Of a stretch of 64,000 nucleotides of DNA, positions 17,984 through 26,569 are shown in pieces. Location of the stretch: the NCBI RefSeq assembly GCF_004295125.1, contig NZ_CP036170.1:1917501-1981500 (forward strand). The letters are read 5' to 3'. Position 1 is the stretch's first letter; the number at the start of each line of letters is the position of its first letter. Source of the stretch: [Clostridium] scindens ATCC 35704 (GTDB lineage Bacteria; Bacillota; Clostridia; Lachnospirales; Lachnospiraceae). A program made the translations under genes and the position numbers. A model generated the notes under the pieces. It made no database searches and was not told the origin of the DNA. It saw only the letters and a program-made list of their open reading frames with translations.

Positions 17984-18063
17984 GCACGTAACAAAGTTGA
18001 AAAGTGTTACGTGTAAAATTGAAAAATGTTACGTGTCAAACCTACACAACTGGTGCGTAAAAT
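17984..18063 (+). promoter_or_regulatory. Three-box TGTTACGTGT element and promoter of the greA-like gene
   Basis: Box 1 is inverted (GCACGTAACA, 17984-17993); boxes 2 and 3 are direct copies of TGTTACGTGT (18005-18014 and 18027-18036). Start-to-start distances are 21 and 22 bases, two helical turns. A TAAAAT hexamer follows at 18058-18063, 21 bases after box 3. The same boxes, distances and -10 position recur at 53564-53643. The spacer sequences between boxes differ, which points to protein-binding sites and not a copied repeat. The regulator is unknown. Confidence 0.7.
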
Positions 18064-18084
18064 TGATCGGGAGGAGGATATCGC

Positions 18085-18588
18085 ATGGGAGAGCAGTTAA
18101 CGCGAAGTGACGTCAAGAAGATAAAGGAAGAGATTGAATACCGGAAGCTGGTGGTCCGCAAGAGGGAACTGGAAGCGGTAAAAGAGGCTCGGGCACAGGG
18201 AGACTTAAGCGAGAACTTTGAATACAAGGCAGCGAAGCAGGATAAAAACCGCAACGAAAGCAGGATACGCTATCTGGAGCGGATGCTCAAGAACGCCAGA
18301 ATCATCTCGGATGATTCCGGGGAAGATGAAGTAGGGATTAATAATACGGTAGAAGTATATTTCGAGGACGATGATGAGACAGAGACCTACCGTCTTGTCA
18401 CCAGCGTGCGCGGCAATTCCCTACAGGGCCTGATCAGCATAGAATCCCCGCTGGGGAAGGCCATCAAAGGTCGAAAGGCGGGAGACCGCGTAAAGGTTAA
18501 GACCAATGGCGACAATGGATATTACGTGGTGGTCAAGAAGATAGAGAAGACTACGGATGATTCCAATGATACCCTAAGAAAATATTAA
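18085..18588 (+). CDS. GreA/GreB-family transcript cleavage factor
   Basis: A 167-residue protein that would enter the RNA polymerase channel and rescue backtracked complexes. The N-terminal coiled coil (residues 5-75) has the family pattern ARAQGDLSENFEYKAAKQDK with the acidic tip, and the C-terminal FKBP-like domain ends with IESPLGKAIKGRKAGDRVKV. GGGAGGAGG precedes ATG 18085. It is monocistronic, behind the three-box element. Housekeeping GreA is about 158-160 residues; the long charged insert (SDDSGEDEVG) and the special promoter suggest a second, regulated paralogue. Confidence 0.87.
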   Translation: MGEQLTRSDVKKIKEEIEYRKLVVRKRELEAVKEARAQGDLSENFEYKAAKQDKNRNESRIRYLERMLKNARIISDDSGEDEVGINNTVEVYFEDDDETETYRLVTSVRGNSLQGLISIESPLGKAIKGRKAGDRVKVKTNGDNGYYVVVKKIEKTTDDSNDTLRKY

Positions 18589-18828
18589 TTGGAGAAGGGT
18601 GCCAAGGAAGACCCAAAACGCGATTCACCCGGAAATGCTGTACACCTCCGGCACAATCCTGTGCGTGGAAATTTATAGGCAGTTATTCAGTTAACTGGTA
18701 GAGATGCACAGCCAATTATGAGCATACATAAATTATCGTCTAAAAAATATTTAGTTGTATAATAAATTGGTTTGATCTAGTTGATTAACCATACAACAAA
18801 TTGCGGAAGGTAAAATTGTGGAAAAAGG

Positions 18829-18973
18829 TTGCAAAGAAACTGGAAAGTAGTATAATTAACGTTGTATAAAACAGAACAACGGGGAGCTTGCAGATATGGA
18901 GCAGGCTGAGAGTAGGCTGATATTGCCTTGACCCATAAACCTGATTTGGATAATGCCAACGTAGGGACATAAC
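18829..18973 (+). promoter_or_regulatory. TPP (thiamin pyrophosphate) riboswitch with its promoter, no gene downstream
   Basis: Promoter: TTGCAA (18829-18834), 16-base spacer, TATAAT (18851-18856). The aptamer from about 18875 has the THI-box landmarks: CGGGGAGC, GCTGAGAGTAGGCTGA, ACCTGATTTGGATAATGCC and the closing AACGTAGGGA (to about 18967). It binds thiamin pyrophosphate and would normally switch off thiamin genes by termination. Here a terminator follows at once and the next gene is on the other strand, so nothing is left to control in this window. Confidence 0.93.
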
Positions 18974-18985
18974 GTATGTAATCAG

Positions 18986-19017
18986 ACGGATATGCCGAAG
19001 GCGGCATATCCGTTTTT
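18986..19017. terminator. Terminator shared by the TPP riboswitch and the convergent reductase gene
   Basis: ACGGATATGCC-GAAG-GCGGCATATCCG plus TTTTT is a strong hairpin. On the plus strand it ends the riboswitch transcript; its T run reaches the stop codon of the aldo-keto reductase gene (19017-19019). On the minus strand it lacks an equally good T run. Confidence 0.9.
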
Positions 19018-20063
19018 CACTCTTTCGTGATATTCATATGCATAATATTACGGTATTTTGAGCCTACGGTACGCTCTAACTCAAACGGCTCGCCCTGTGG
19101 AGTCGGAAATTGCTTAAGGAACGTGCGGATTGCGTGAATATCGTCCTCTGCCAGTTCAAACTTGAATATCTGCGCGTTGGATTCTACGTGCCTGCTGTTG
19201 CGGACTCCTACGATAGCGCCGGCAACGCCGTCCTGGCTTAGGATGTACTTGGTTGCGACATTGGAAATGCTGGCGTCATATTTTTCCGCAATTCCCTTTA
19301 GAAGTACAAGCAATTCCTGGTAACCATCCCAGCCCAGAGAATCTTCGATGATCTGAAGGTATTTTACTTGGGAACGGGTCTCGGGCTCCGCGGCTTTCCT
19401 GCCCATCCATTTCTCTGCCAGGAATCCGCCGGAGAGGGTTCCGTAGCATAATAGCTTGATATCATTTTCTTTGCAGTAGTCCAGCATTTTCCGCTCCGTA
19501 CGGCGGTCAAATACGGAATACTGCGCCTGCATGGAGACTACCGGAATTCCGGCATCCACCAGTTCTTTTAAATGTGCCGTATCAAAGTTGGTCACGCCGA
19601 TGTTGCGGATTTTTCCCTTTTCTTTTAAGCGCATCAGGTCGCCTGCGGTCTCGATACATCCCGGCACATCATAGTCCCACCAGTGGAACTGCACCAGATC
19701 CAGGGTGTCCCGGTTCAGGCGCATCAGGCTCCGGTCGATGATCTTTTCAGTAAATTCATAGTTTACCTGGCTTAAGTAATTAATATCCGGCACATATTTC
19801 GTATGTATCTGGATATCGTCAGCGGAAAAGCCATGGCCGTTCTTGAGTTCCGTTACAAACTGGCCGATGAATTCCTCCGCGCCTGTGTAGATATCCGCAC
19901 AGTCAAACGTCGTAAATCCTTGCTCTACCAGCATGTGAAACGCCTTCATAACATCCTTAAGATCCAGGCTGCCCTGCAGGCTGTGGCCTTTTGATAACTG
20001 CCAGCAGCCATTTAACACCCTGCTGATCGTATAATCCTTGGCTAATTCCATTCTCTGTGTCAT
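19017..20063 (-). CDS. Aldo/keto reductase
   Basis: A 348-residue NADPH-dependent oxidoreductase (TIM barrel). The active-site pattern is visible: FDCADIYTGAEEFIG (Asp, Tyr; about residues 53-67), a lysine near IQIHTKYVP (about 90) and LVQFHWWDY (His; about 125). The cofactor part includes GAIVGVRNSRHVESN (about 283-297). The substrate is unknown. It follows the TIGR04076 gene by 26 bases on the same strand, so it is probably under the same T-box control. Confidence 0.87.
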   Translation of the reverse strand: MTQRMELAKDYTISRVLNGCWQLSKGHSLQGSLDLKDVMKAFHMLVEQGFTTFDCADIYTGAEEFIGQFVTELKNGHGFSADDIQIHTKYVPDINYLSQVNYEFTEKIIDRSLMRLNRDTLDLVQFHWWDYDVPGCIETAGDLMRLKEKGKIRNIGVTNFDTAHLKELVDAGIPVVSMQAQYSVFDRRTERKMLDYCKENDIKLLCYGTLSGGFLAEKWMGRKAAEPETRSQVKYLQIIEDSLGWDGYQELLVLLKGIAEKYDASISNVATKYILSQDGVAGAIVGVRNSRHVESNAQIFKFELAEDDIHAIRTFLKQFPTPQGEPFELERTVGSKYRNIMHMNITKE

Positions 20064-20089
20064 TTTTTTCCCTCCATATCGAAACTTAA

Positions 20090-20437
20090 TTAGTCTTCAT
20101 TTCCCTTATAAATATCTTCCACAGTACAGTCGGCGTGGCTGAATGTCCGCTTACCGATCCGCGTAATCTTAAAACGTGCGCCGCAATTGGGATCCGGACA
20201 AGCGATCACGCTATCCGAGAGCATCCAGTCATTTTCATGCAGTTCTCTTTGCTTAGCCGGAAGAAGCGGAAGCAGGGCGGCAAGGGAATACATGGAAAAT
20301 GAGGTGGTCTGCGGAAAGACCAGATTTTCTCCGATGACCAGGAAGTAGTCCCCTTCCTTATGGCTGCATACCATGGGCTTGTCTGAGGCGATAACCTCGA
20401 CCTTTAAATCGTACAATGTAAATTCATCATGCTTCAT
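20090..20437 (-). CDS. TIGR04076-family protein
   Basis: A 115-residue protein with a KVEVIASDKPMVCSHKEGDYF start region and the VIACPDPNCGARFKITRI segment with two close cysteines, as in the TIGR04076 family. The biochemical role of this family is not established; metal binding by the cysteines is possible. ATG 20437 has AAAGGATG upstream; the longer frame reaching 20521 runs into the T-box and is rejected. First gene after the T-box, followed by the aldo-keto reductase. Confidence 0.78.
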   Translation of the reverse strand: MKHDEFTLYDLKVEVIASDKPMVCSHKEGDYFLVIGENLVFPQTTSFSMYSLAALLPLLPAKQRELHENDWMLSDSVIACPDPNCGARFKITRIGKRTFSHADCTVEDIYKGNED

Positions 20438-20463
20438 AGATAAACATCCTTTCCGGCGAAATA

Positions 20464-20764
20464 AAAAAACCTGTCCTTGAATAGATTCATTCAAGGACAG
20501 GTATAAAACCTGCGGTACCACCTTGTTTGGTATAAAATATACCCTCTTTCACAGAGTGCCATCACACTCCTGACCCTATAACGCTGGTCTTGCGTCTCAG
20601 TTACTTGATAAACGTTCACTTCGCCCTCCGAGGCCCACTTGCTGCTACTGACATCTGTCCGGCTTCCACCATCCCGGATTCGCTGAAGACCGTTTCACAG
20701 CCTAACTTCCTCATCTTCGGTTTTAATTTTTAACATTATAGCACCGCGCACCAGGAAATGTCAA
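20464..20764 (-). promoter_or_regulatory. T-box riboswitch with promoter, upstream of the TIGR04076 gene
   Basis: On the minus strand: TTGACA (complement of 20759-20764), 18 bases, TATAAT (20735-20740). The leader then shows Stem I (GAGGAAGTTAGG ... CAGCAAGTGGGCCTC), the T-box AAGGTGGTACCGC (20512-20524) and a long terminator hairpin, CCTGTCCTTGAAT / ATTCAAGGACAGG with a T run (20464-20502). An uncharged tRNA binding the leader would allow transcription. The specifier in the loop AAGTGGG is probably UGG (Trp) by alignment with known leaders; GUG (Val) is possible. Confidence 0.9.
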
Positions 20765-20988
20765 CAATCAAAGATCTGCCTTTATATCCGTTTTTTTACC
20801 AAAGACATGAGCAGAAGCGGGCCAAGGAGGAGAACCTGGAGAAAATCAGGCGGGCATTAAAGTCAGACGAGACTGGTCAGGTTATTCTGGTATCTGGAGA
20901 GTCCGAAACCGGGAAAACGGTTCTTGAAATTCTCAAAAAGGTAAATAAAAGCGTATTGCTATTGTGCGTACAAGTTGGTATTATATAG
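20758..20988 (+). pseudogene. Truncated P-loop protein fragment
   Basis: A 76-codon frame opening MSTIKDLPLYPFFYQRHEQK contains GQVILVSGESETGKTVL, a Walker A-like P-loop, then degenerates and stops. Its start overlaps the T-box promoter on the other strand. It looks like the N-terminal piece of an ATPase whose remainder is lost. The family is not recognised. Confidence 0.4.
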
Positions 20989-20992
20989 TTAA

Positions 20993-21141
20993 ATGGAAAC
21001 ACTAAGATTTCAGGCATTTGCTGATATTCGCGAAGATTACGGTATATGATTTATGAGGTAACTACCACCGGTCAAGCCGATGCCGATTTAAGGGGCATAT
21101 ATGAGTTTATTGAATGCATAGGGCAGCTTTTATATACCTGA
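20993..21141 (+). pseudogene. Toxin-antitoxin remnant (antitoxin tail and RelE/ParE toxin head)
   Basis: METLRFQAFADIREDYGI ends in TGA at 21047-21049, and this overlaps ATG 21046 of a second frame starting MIYEVTTTGQADADLRGIYE, both typical of a linked antitoxin end and RelE/ParE toxin start. The toxin frame stops after about 30 residues and the antitoxin lacks its DNA-binding part, so the pair is dead. Confidence 0.5.
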
Positions 21142-21197
21142 TAAGGATGCGAGGCCTTCCATACAATTCATAATTATATTGATACAGAACAATTTTC
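21142..21197. other. Left edge of the AT-rich fucoside island
   Basis: After the toxin-antitoxin remnant the sequence changes to AT-rich composition and the AraC gene begins on the minus strand. No direct repeat or attachment site is evident at this edge. Confidence 0.35.
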
Positions 21198-22052
21198 TTA
21201 TTGTTTTTTTAAGTATTTTGTTGGAGTGATTTGCTTATATTTTTTGAAACATCTGATAAAATAACTGCTATCATTAAAACCGCAATGATAAGCGACTTCT
21301 GTAATAGAAAGATCTTCTGTTTCTAATAAATAGCAAGCCTTTTCAATACGATAATAGTTGAGATAGTCGATAGGCGTACGGTGAATGACAGTACGAAATA
21401 TACGACAGAAATATTTTGGGGACATACCGGCAATTCGGGAAAGAGTATCTAAAGTAATTGGTTGAGAGTAATTGCCTTCTATGTATTCTAAAACAGGTTT
21501 TAACTGTTGGATTTTTAGATGACGGATACGTACGGGCGTATCTGTCTTTTTTTTAAAATAACCTTCACGAAAGAGAATGCCATAAAATTGGAATAGTCCA
21601 CCAAGAACACTCATTTCCCAACCAGAAAAACGGATTCGGGCTGCGGAGAACAGAGAATGAAGACAGACTGATAGATCAGAAGATAGGCAACTAAAATGTT
21701 CGTGTATGGAGAGCTGTTCATATTCGGTTTTTCTCAGATATTGACGCACTGCATGGGTATGCATTAAAAGTGTAGTAGGATCAAACACAAGACATTCATA
21801 GATACAGTTTTCAGGTTCCCCTCCGTGAATTACCCCTCCTGCAATATAAATCAGATCCCCGGCATGAGCAAGGAATTCTTTGTCATTAAGGTAGATTCGC
21901 ATATTACCTTTACATATATGTAGAAGTTCAGTTTCTTGATGCCAATGAAATGGCATTGTATAACGGGGATGATGTTGGTCAATATCATAATAAGCGAGGG
22001 GAAAGTCGTTAGTTCCATGTTGTCTTTTTTCATTATAATCCAAATAGTGCAT
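21198..22052 (-). CDS. AraC-family regulator with cupin sensor domain
   Basis: A 284-residue regulator. The N-terminal cupin part (about residues 25-105) has the histidine-rich [17 protein letters not shown] region that binds a sugar or related ligand. The C-terminal pair of helix-turn-helix motifs (about 185-284) ends with [20 protein letters not shown], the AraC signature. It is divergent from fucI across about 100 bases, so it most likely controls fucI and the island operon, acting from that shared region. Confidence 0.92.
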   Translation of the reverse strand: MHYLDYNEKRQHGTNDFPLAYYDIDQHHPRYTMPFHWHQETELLHICKGNMRIYLNDKEFLAHAGDLIYIAGGVIHGGEPENCIYECLVFDPTTLLMHTHAVRQYLRKTEYEQLSIHEHFSCLSSDLSVCLHSLFSAARIRFSGWEMSVLGGLFQFYGILFREGYFKKKTDTPVRIRHLKIQQLKPVLEYIEGNYSQPITLDTLSRIAGMSPKYFCRIFRTVIHRTPIDYLNYYRIEKACYLLETEDLSITEVAYHCGFNDSSYFIRCFKKYKQITPTKYLKKQ

Positions 22053-22159
22053 GTTACCTCCAAAAAGTGAATATTATCCCATTTTTTGCAATTATATCAC
22101 AGGAAATAGGGGAAACGCAAACTTATAATGTGAATATAAGAAGATTTGGAGGTGCAAAT

Positions 22160-23953
22160 ATGGGAAAAAACAGATTGATTGGCAGTTATCCGGTTATTGG
22201 AATACGTCCCACGATTGATGGTAGAAGAGGATATCTAAATGTGCGTGAAACTTTAGAAGAACAGACAATGAAAATGGCTCGTGCAGCAGCAGAGCTCTTT
22301 GAAAACAATCTGAAATATTCTAACGGAGAGGCCGTAAAGACTGTGATTGCGGATACGACTATTGGTGGCGTAGCTGAGGCTGCCGACTGCGCAGACAAGT
22401 TTAGAAAAGAGGGAGTAGAAATTACACTAACTGTCACGCCTTGTTGGTGCTACGGGGCAGAAACCATGGATATGGATGCCTCAACTATTAAAGCAGTTTG
22501 GGGATTCAACGGAACGGAACGACCAGGCGCGGTATATTTAGCAAGTGTATTGGCAACCCATGCTCAAAAGGGGCTTCCGGCCTTTGGAATTTACGGTCAT
22601 GATGTACAAAATGCTGATGCAAAGGAGATTCCAGAAGATGTCAAAGAAAAATTGCTTCGTTTTGGCAGGGCGGCAATAGCTGCAGCTACTATGAGAGGAA
22701 AATCTTATCTTCAGATAGGTTCTATGTGTATGGGAATCGGAGGATCTATCATTGATCATGATTTTATCGAATCATATCTTGGAATGCGTGTGGAATCTGT
22801 TGATGAAGTTGAAATTATTCGTCGTATGGAAGAGGGGATTTATGATGAAAAAGAATTTCTGAAGGCACTTTCCTGGACAAAAAAACACTGCAGGGAAGGT
22901 TTTGATAAAAATCCACTAGAAACACAAAAAACAAGAGAAGAGAAGGATCAAGATTGGGAATTTGTAGTCAAGATGATGTGTATTATTAAAGATCTGATGA
23001 ATGGAAACGAAAATCTTCCGAAAGGATGTGAAGAAGAACAGTGTGGACATAATGCACTTGCTGCAGGATTCCAGGGACAGAGACAGTGGACAGATTTTTA
23101 CCCCAATGCAGATTTTGCAGAAGCTCTTTTAAATACTTCATTTGACTGGAATGGGGCAAGAGAGCCGTATATTTTGGCAACAGAAAATGATGTGCTAAAC
23201 GGTTTGGGTATGATGTTCATGAAACTCCTTACAAATCGTGCACAGATTTTTGCGGATGTACGGACTTACTGGAGTCCTGAAGCAGTGGAAAAAGCTACAG
23301 GATATCAGCTGGAAGGGAAGGCGAAAGAGTCATCAGGATTTATACATTTGATTAATTCTGGTGCAGCATGTTTGGATGCCAGTGGTGCAGTAAAGGACGA
23401 AAGTGGAAATGCTGTAATGAAACAGTGGTTTGATATTACAGAAAACGATCAGGATAGGATCATGGAAGCTGTGACATGGAATCCGGCGGATTTTGGATAT
23501 TTCCGTGGTGGGGGATATTCTTCTCGTTTTTTAACGGATTCTGAGATGCCAGTGACTATTATGCGTCTTAACTTAGTAAAGGGATTAGGGCCAACAGTGC
23601 AGATTGCGGAAGGATGGACAGTAAATCTTCCAGAAAAAGTATCAGATATTCTCTGGAAACGAACGGATTACACTTGGCCATGTACCTGGTTTGTACCGAG
23701 AGTTACGGGAGAGGGAGTTTTTAAGACTGCCTATGATGTAATGAACAATTGGGGAGCGAACCATGGAGCCATCAGCTATGGACATATAGGAGCGGATTTG
23801 ATTACCCTTTGTTCCATATTACGTATTCCTGTTTCCATGCATAATGTACCAGAAGAAAAAATATTCCGTCCTGCTGTTTGGAATGCTTTTGGGATGGATA
23901 AAGAAGGACAGGATTATCGGGCGTGTGCTACATATGGGCCGTTATATAAGTAA
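22160..23953 (+). CDS. fucI: L-fucose isomerase
   Basis: Converts L-fucose to L-fuculose (and may act on D-arabinose) in the cytoplasm; a Mn-dependent hexamer in known cases. The protein is 597 residues, close to the usual 591-595, and reads [19 protein letters not shown] at the start, [33 protein letters not shown] and [18 protein letters not shown], all typical of FucI. The longer frame from 22067 is rejected because GGAGG at 22148-22152 lies eight bases before ATG 22160. Fuculokinase and fuculose-phosphate aldolase genes are not in this window. Confidence 0.95.
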   Translation: MGKNRLIGSYPVIGIRPTIDGRRGYLNVRETLEEQTMKMARAAAELFENNLKYSNGEAVKTVIADTTIGGVAEAADCADKFRKEGVEITLTVTPCWCYGAETMDMDASTIKAVWGFNGTERPGAVYLASVLATHAQKGLPAFGIYGHDVQNADAKEIPEDVKEKLLRFGRAAIAAATMRGKSYLQIGSMCMGIGGSIIDHDFIESYLGMRVESVDEVEIIRRMEEGIYDEKEFLKALSWTKKHCREGFDKNPLETQKTREEKDQDWEFVVKMMCIIKDLMNGNENLPKGCEEEQCGHNALAAGFQGQRQWTDFYPNADFAEALLNTSFDWNGAREPYILATENDVLNGLGMMFMKLLTNRAQIFADVRTYWSPEAVEKATGYQLEGKAKESSGFIHLINSGAACLDASGAVKDESGNAVMKQWFDITENDQDRIMEAVTWNPADFGYFRGGGYSSRFLTDSEMPVTIMRLNLVKGLGPTVQIAEGWTVNLPEKVSDILWKRTDYTWPCTWFVPRVTGEGVFKTAYDVMNNWGANHGAISYGHIGADLITLCSILRIPVSMHNVPEEKIFRPAVWNAFGMDKEGQDYRACATYGPLYK

Positions 23954-24003
23954 GGAAGAGCGGAGATGGAAGAAATTATTTAAGAATGATAAGGAGTGGA
24001 ATT

Positions 24004-25269
24004 ATGTATCAAGTGACTGCAATTTTAATCGGCGCGGGACTTAGAGGCGCGAAAGCATATGCAACATACGCAAAAGAATATCCCGCCAATTTTCGTATTA
24101 AAGCTGTGGCAGAACCTAATGATGTACGCAGAGAATCCTTTGCAAAAGAGTATGAAATTTCGGATGAATTTTGTTTTAAAGATTACAAAGAAGTCCTGGA
24201 ACGACCTAAGTTTGCAGACTGTGTTTTAGTGTGCACTCAAGATCATGAGCACTTTGAACCGGTTATGCTGGCGCTCCGCAAGGGATACCATGTACTGTGC
24301 GAAAAACCGATGTCAGTAGAACGAGAAGAAATGTTGCTTATGGAAAAAGCGGCTGCCGAATATGACAGAGTTCTGTCAGTATGCCATGTCCTAAGATACT
24401 CTCCGTTTTTTAAGAAGATAAAGAGTCTGCTTCAAGAAGAGATTATCGGAAAATTGATTAACATAAGGCATACCGAGAATGTTGGTTTTTGGCATTACGC
24501 ACATAGTTTTGTAAGAGGAAACTGGAGGAACAAAGAACTTTCATGTCCGATTATTATGGCAAAATGTTGCCATGATCTGGATATTCTTCTTTGGCTTGCA
24601 GGAAGCCGCTGCTCTAAGATACAATCTTTTGGTGATCTAACATTTTTCAGGACCGATAATGCTCCAAATGAGGCGCCAAAGTATTGTATGGATGGATGCC
24701 CTCATATGGAATCATGCCCCTACTATGCTCCGCGATTTTATTTGGAACATCCAAAAGCGGTTGAAGATAAATTGATCTATGCAGTAAGTGAAGAGATAGA
24801 TTCAGACAGGGTAATGGAGAAACTGGCATCTGGCCCTTATGGAAGATGCGTATTTTACTGTGATAATAATGTATGTGACCATCAGATTGTTAATATTGAG
24901 TTTGAAAATGGGGTACGGGCAGATTTCACGATGTCAGCTTTTTCGAAGGAATGTTTTAGGGAGATTTTGCTTATGGGAACAAAAGGCCAGATATGGGGAA
25001 ACATGGAAAAAGGAGAAATTATTGTGGATGATTTTGTCTCAGGCAGCCGAACCAATATTCAAGTACATACACCCGAAGGAGGGCACAGTGGAAGCGATAC
25101 TGCAATGATGAGAGAATTTACTGCTTTGATCGCTAATGATGGAAAAGGGATCAGGACGACTGACGTTTCCGTTTCGGTAGACAGTCATCTTATGGCATTG
25201 GCAGCAGAAGAATCAAGACAATATGCAAAAATAATTGATTTTAGGGAGTTTAGAGGAAGGACTTCATGA
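24004..25269 (+). CDS. Gfo/Idh/MocA-family oxidoreductase
   Basis: A 421-residue NAD(P)-dependent sugar dehydrogenase-like enzyme. The N-terminal Rossmann motif is AILIGAGLRGAKAYATYAK (about residues 5-23), and the catalytic lysine region is HVLCEKPMS (about 98-106). A cysteine-rich insert (CMDGCPHMESCPYY, about 225-240) may bind a metal. AAGGAGTGG precedes ATG 24004. It follows fucI by 50 bases and overlaps the next gene by four, so it belongs to the operon and may oxidise fucose or a related sugar or glycoside (inference). Confidence 0.87.
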   Translation: MYQVTAILIGAGLRGAKAYATYAKEYPANFRIKAVAEPNDVRRESFAKEYEISDEFCFKDYKEVLERPKFADCVLVCTQDHEHFEPVMLALRKGYHVLCEKPMSVEREEMLLMEKAAAEYDRVLSVCHVLRYSPFFKKIKSLLQEEIIGKLINIRHTENVGFWHYAHSFVRGNWRNKELSCPIIMAKCCHDLDILLWLAGSRCSKIQSFGDLTFFRTDNAPNEAPKYCMDGCPHMESCPYYAPRFYLEHPKAVEDKLIYAVSEEIDSDRVMEKLASGPYGRCVFYCDNNVCDHQIVNIEFENGVRADFTMSAFSKECFREILLMGTKGQIWGNMEKGEIIVDDFVSGSRTNIQVHTPEGGHSGSDTAMMREFTALIANDGKGIRTTDVSVSVDSHLMALAAEESRQYAKIIDFREFRGRTS

Positions 25270-26561
25270 GGGTATTTAGAAATTGGAAAAGATATTTTGA
25301 AGCAGTAATAATCATTGTATGTATGATAATAATTGGAGGATGTAGTAAAAAAGAAGAACAGGAATGTGTAGAGATTACCCTTGTGCATGGGTATGGAGGA
25401 ACGCTGGAAAGCTATAAGATGATGCAGGAAATATACAATGGTTTTTCAGAGAAAAATCCGGATATTAAGCTAAACTGTATTGAATATATGAATAATGAAA
25501 TTGCAGTAGAGAAAGCAAATGATATGCTTGCAGTGGGAGAAATTCCGGATATTGTCAGTACAAACAGTCTGTCTTATTATGTGGATAATGCGATAAAGGC
25601 TGGAATGGCTTTAAATTTAATGCCGTATTTAGAGGCAGATCCTGAATGGAAAAGACAAATTCATCCTTCTGTATTTGAAACATGGGAAACTGATGATGGA
25701 AGGATATATACGATTCCAGATGCTTTGGAATTAAGTGGATATTGGTATAATAAAAAGTATTTGGAAGAGGCGGGGGTATTGGACAAAGAGGGAAATATAA
25801 GTATACCCAAAACATGGGATGATTTTATGAATATGGTGGAGAAACTTCAGAACTGGATTGATCAGTCAGGACAAGATATTTCGGTATTTTCACTTGAAGA
25901 AGAACAATTGACAGAATTTTTATTTTTAGCAAGGCTTGCAGGGGATGGCCAATCGGGGTTGGCATCAGCACAAGATCCTGTAAATGGAATAAATAAAGAA
26001 GCCGTAGAACATGTTGTTGCAGATCTGGCACGATTGAATCAGTACTCCTGTCCGGTAGAGAATATAGAGAGTGCTCGGCAGCGATTTATTGAAGGAAAGA
26101 CGGTGATTTACTTTAATGGAGTATGGGAATCAGAAGCGTTGGAACAAAGTAAGCTAAGCGATGATTATGATTGTGCTGCTTACCCTTCAAATGATGGACG
26201 TAGTATTAGTTACGTTTCACCTCCTTCGGGGTATGTTTTGGCAAAACAGCAGGATAAAAAGAAAGAGGAAGCGTGTATACGTTTTCTTAAGTATATGCTT
26301 AGTGATGAAGTGCAAAAGAGAATTGTTTTAGAGACAGGCCAGGCTCCGTGTAACCCTAAAATAGGTATGAATGATCTTCCGAATAATGTGAAACTTTTAA
26401 GCAAGGCAGTTGATGCAGTTAATAAAGGTGATGAACAGATAAAAACGATTACCAGTGCATGGGAATATGACAAATGGAAGGTTGTGGATGATTATTTGGA
26501 ACAAAGTATGAGTAATGGTTCTAAGTTGAATAAAATGTTAGAAGAACTTGATGCAAAATAG
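25266..26561 (+). CDS. Extracellular sugar-binding lipoprotein (first of two in the island)
   Basis: A 431-residue family 1 solute-binding protein. The N-terminus RYFEAVIIIVCMIIIGGCSK is a signal peptide with the lipobox IIGGC (Cys at about residue 27). The body has the usual MalE-type features (GYWYNKKYLEEAGV, IVLETGQAPCNP). It has no permease beside it; instead it overlaps the dehydrogenase by four bases and lies eight bases before a histidine kinase, an order that suggests it presents ligand to the kinase sensor, or shares the permeases encoded 8 kb further on. Confidence 0.87.
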   Translation: MRVFRNWKRYFEAVIIIVCMIIIGGCSKKEEQECVEITLVHGYGGTLESYKMMQEIYNGFSEKNPDIKLNCIEYMNNEIAVEKANDMLAVGEIPDIVSTNSLSYYVDNAIKAGMALNLMPYLEADPEWKRQIHPSVFETWETDDGRIYTIPDALELSGYWYNKKYLEEAGVLDKEGNISIPKTWDDFMNMVEKLQNWIDQSGQDISVFSLEEEQLTEFLFLARLAGDGQSGLASAQDPVNGINKEAVEHVVADLARLNQYSCPVENIESARQRFIEGKTVIYFNGVWESEALEQSKLSDDYDCAAYPSNDGRSISYVSPPSGYVLAKQQDKKKEEACIRFLKYMLSDEVQKRIVLETGQAPCNPKIGMNDLPNNVKLLSKAVDAVNKGDEQIKTITSAWEYDKWKVVDDYLEQSMSNGSKLNKMLEELDAK

Positions 26562-26569
26562 GGTGTGAG

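Noticed and set aside
20758-20988. P-loop frame as an intact ATPase gene
   Set aside because: It stops soon after the Walker A-like motif, has a poor ribosome site and overlaps the T-box promoter.
22060-22159. Catabolite (cre) site in the araC-fucI gap
   Set aside because: A GGGAAACGCAAAC stretch is only a weak match to the cre pattern, so I do not call it.
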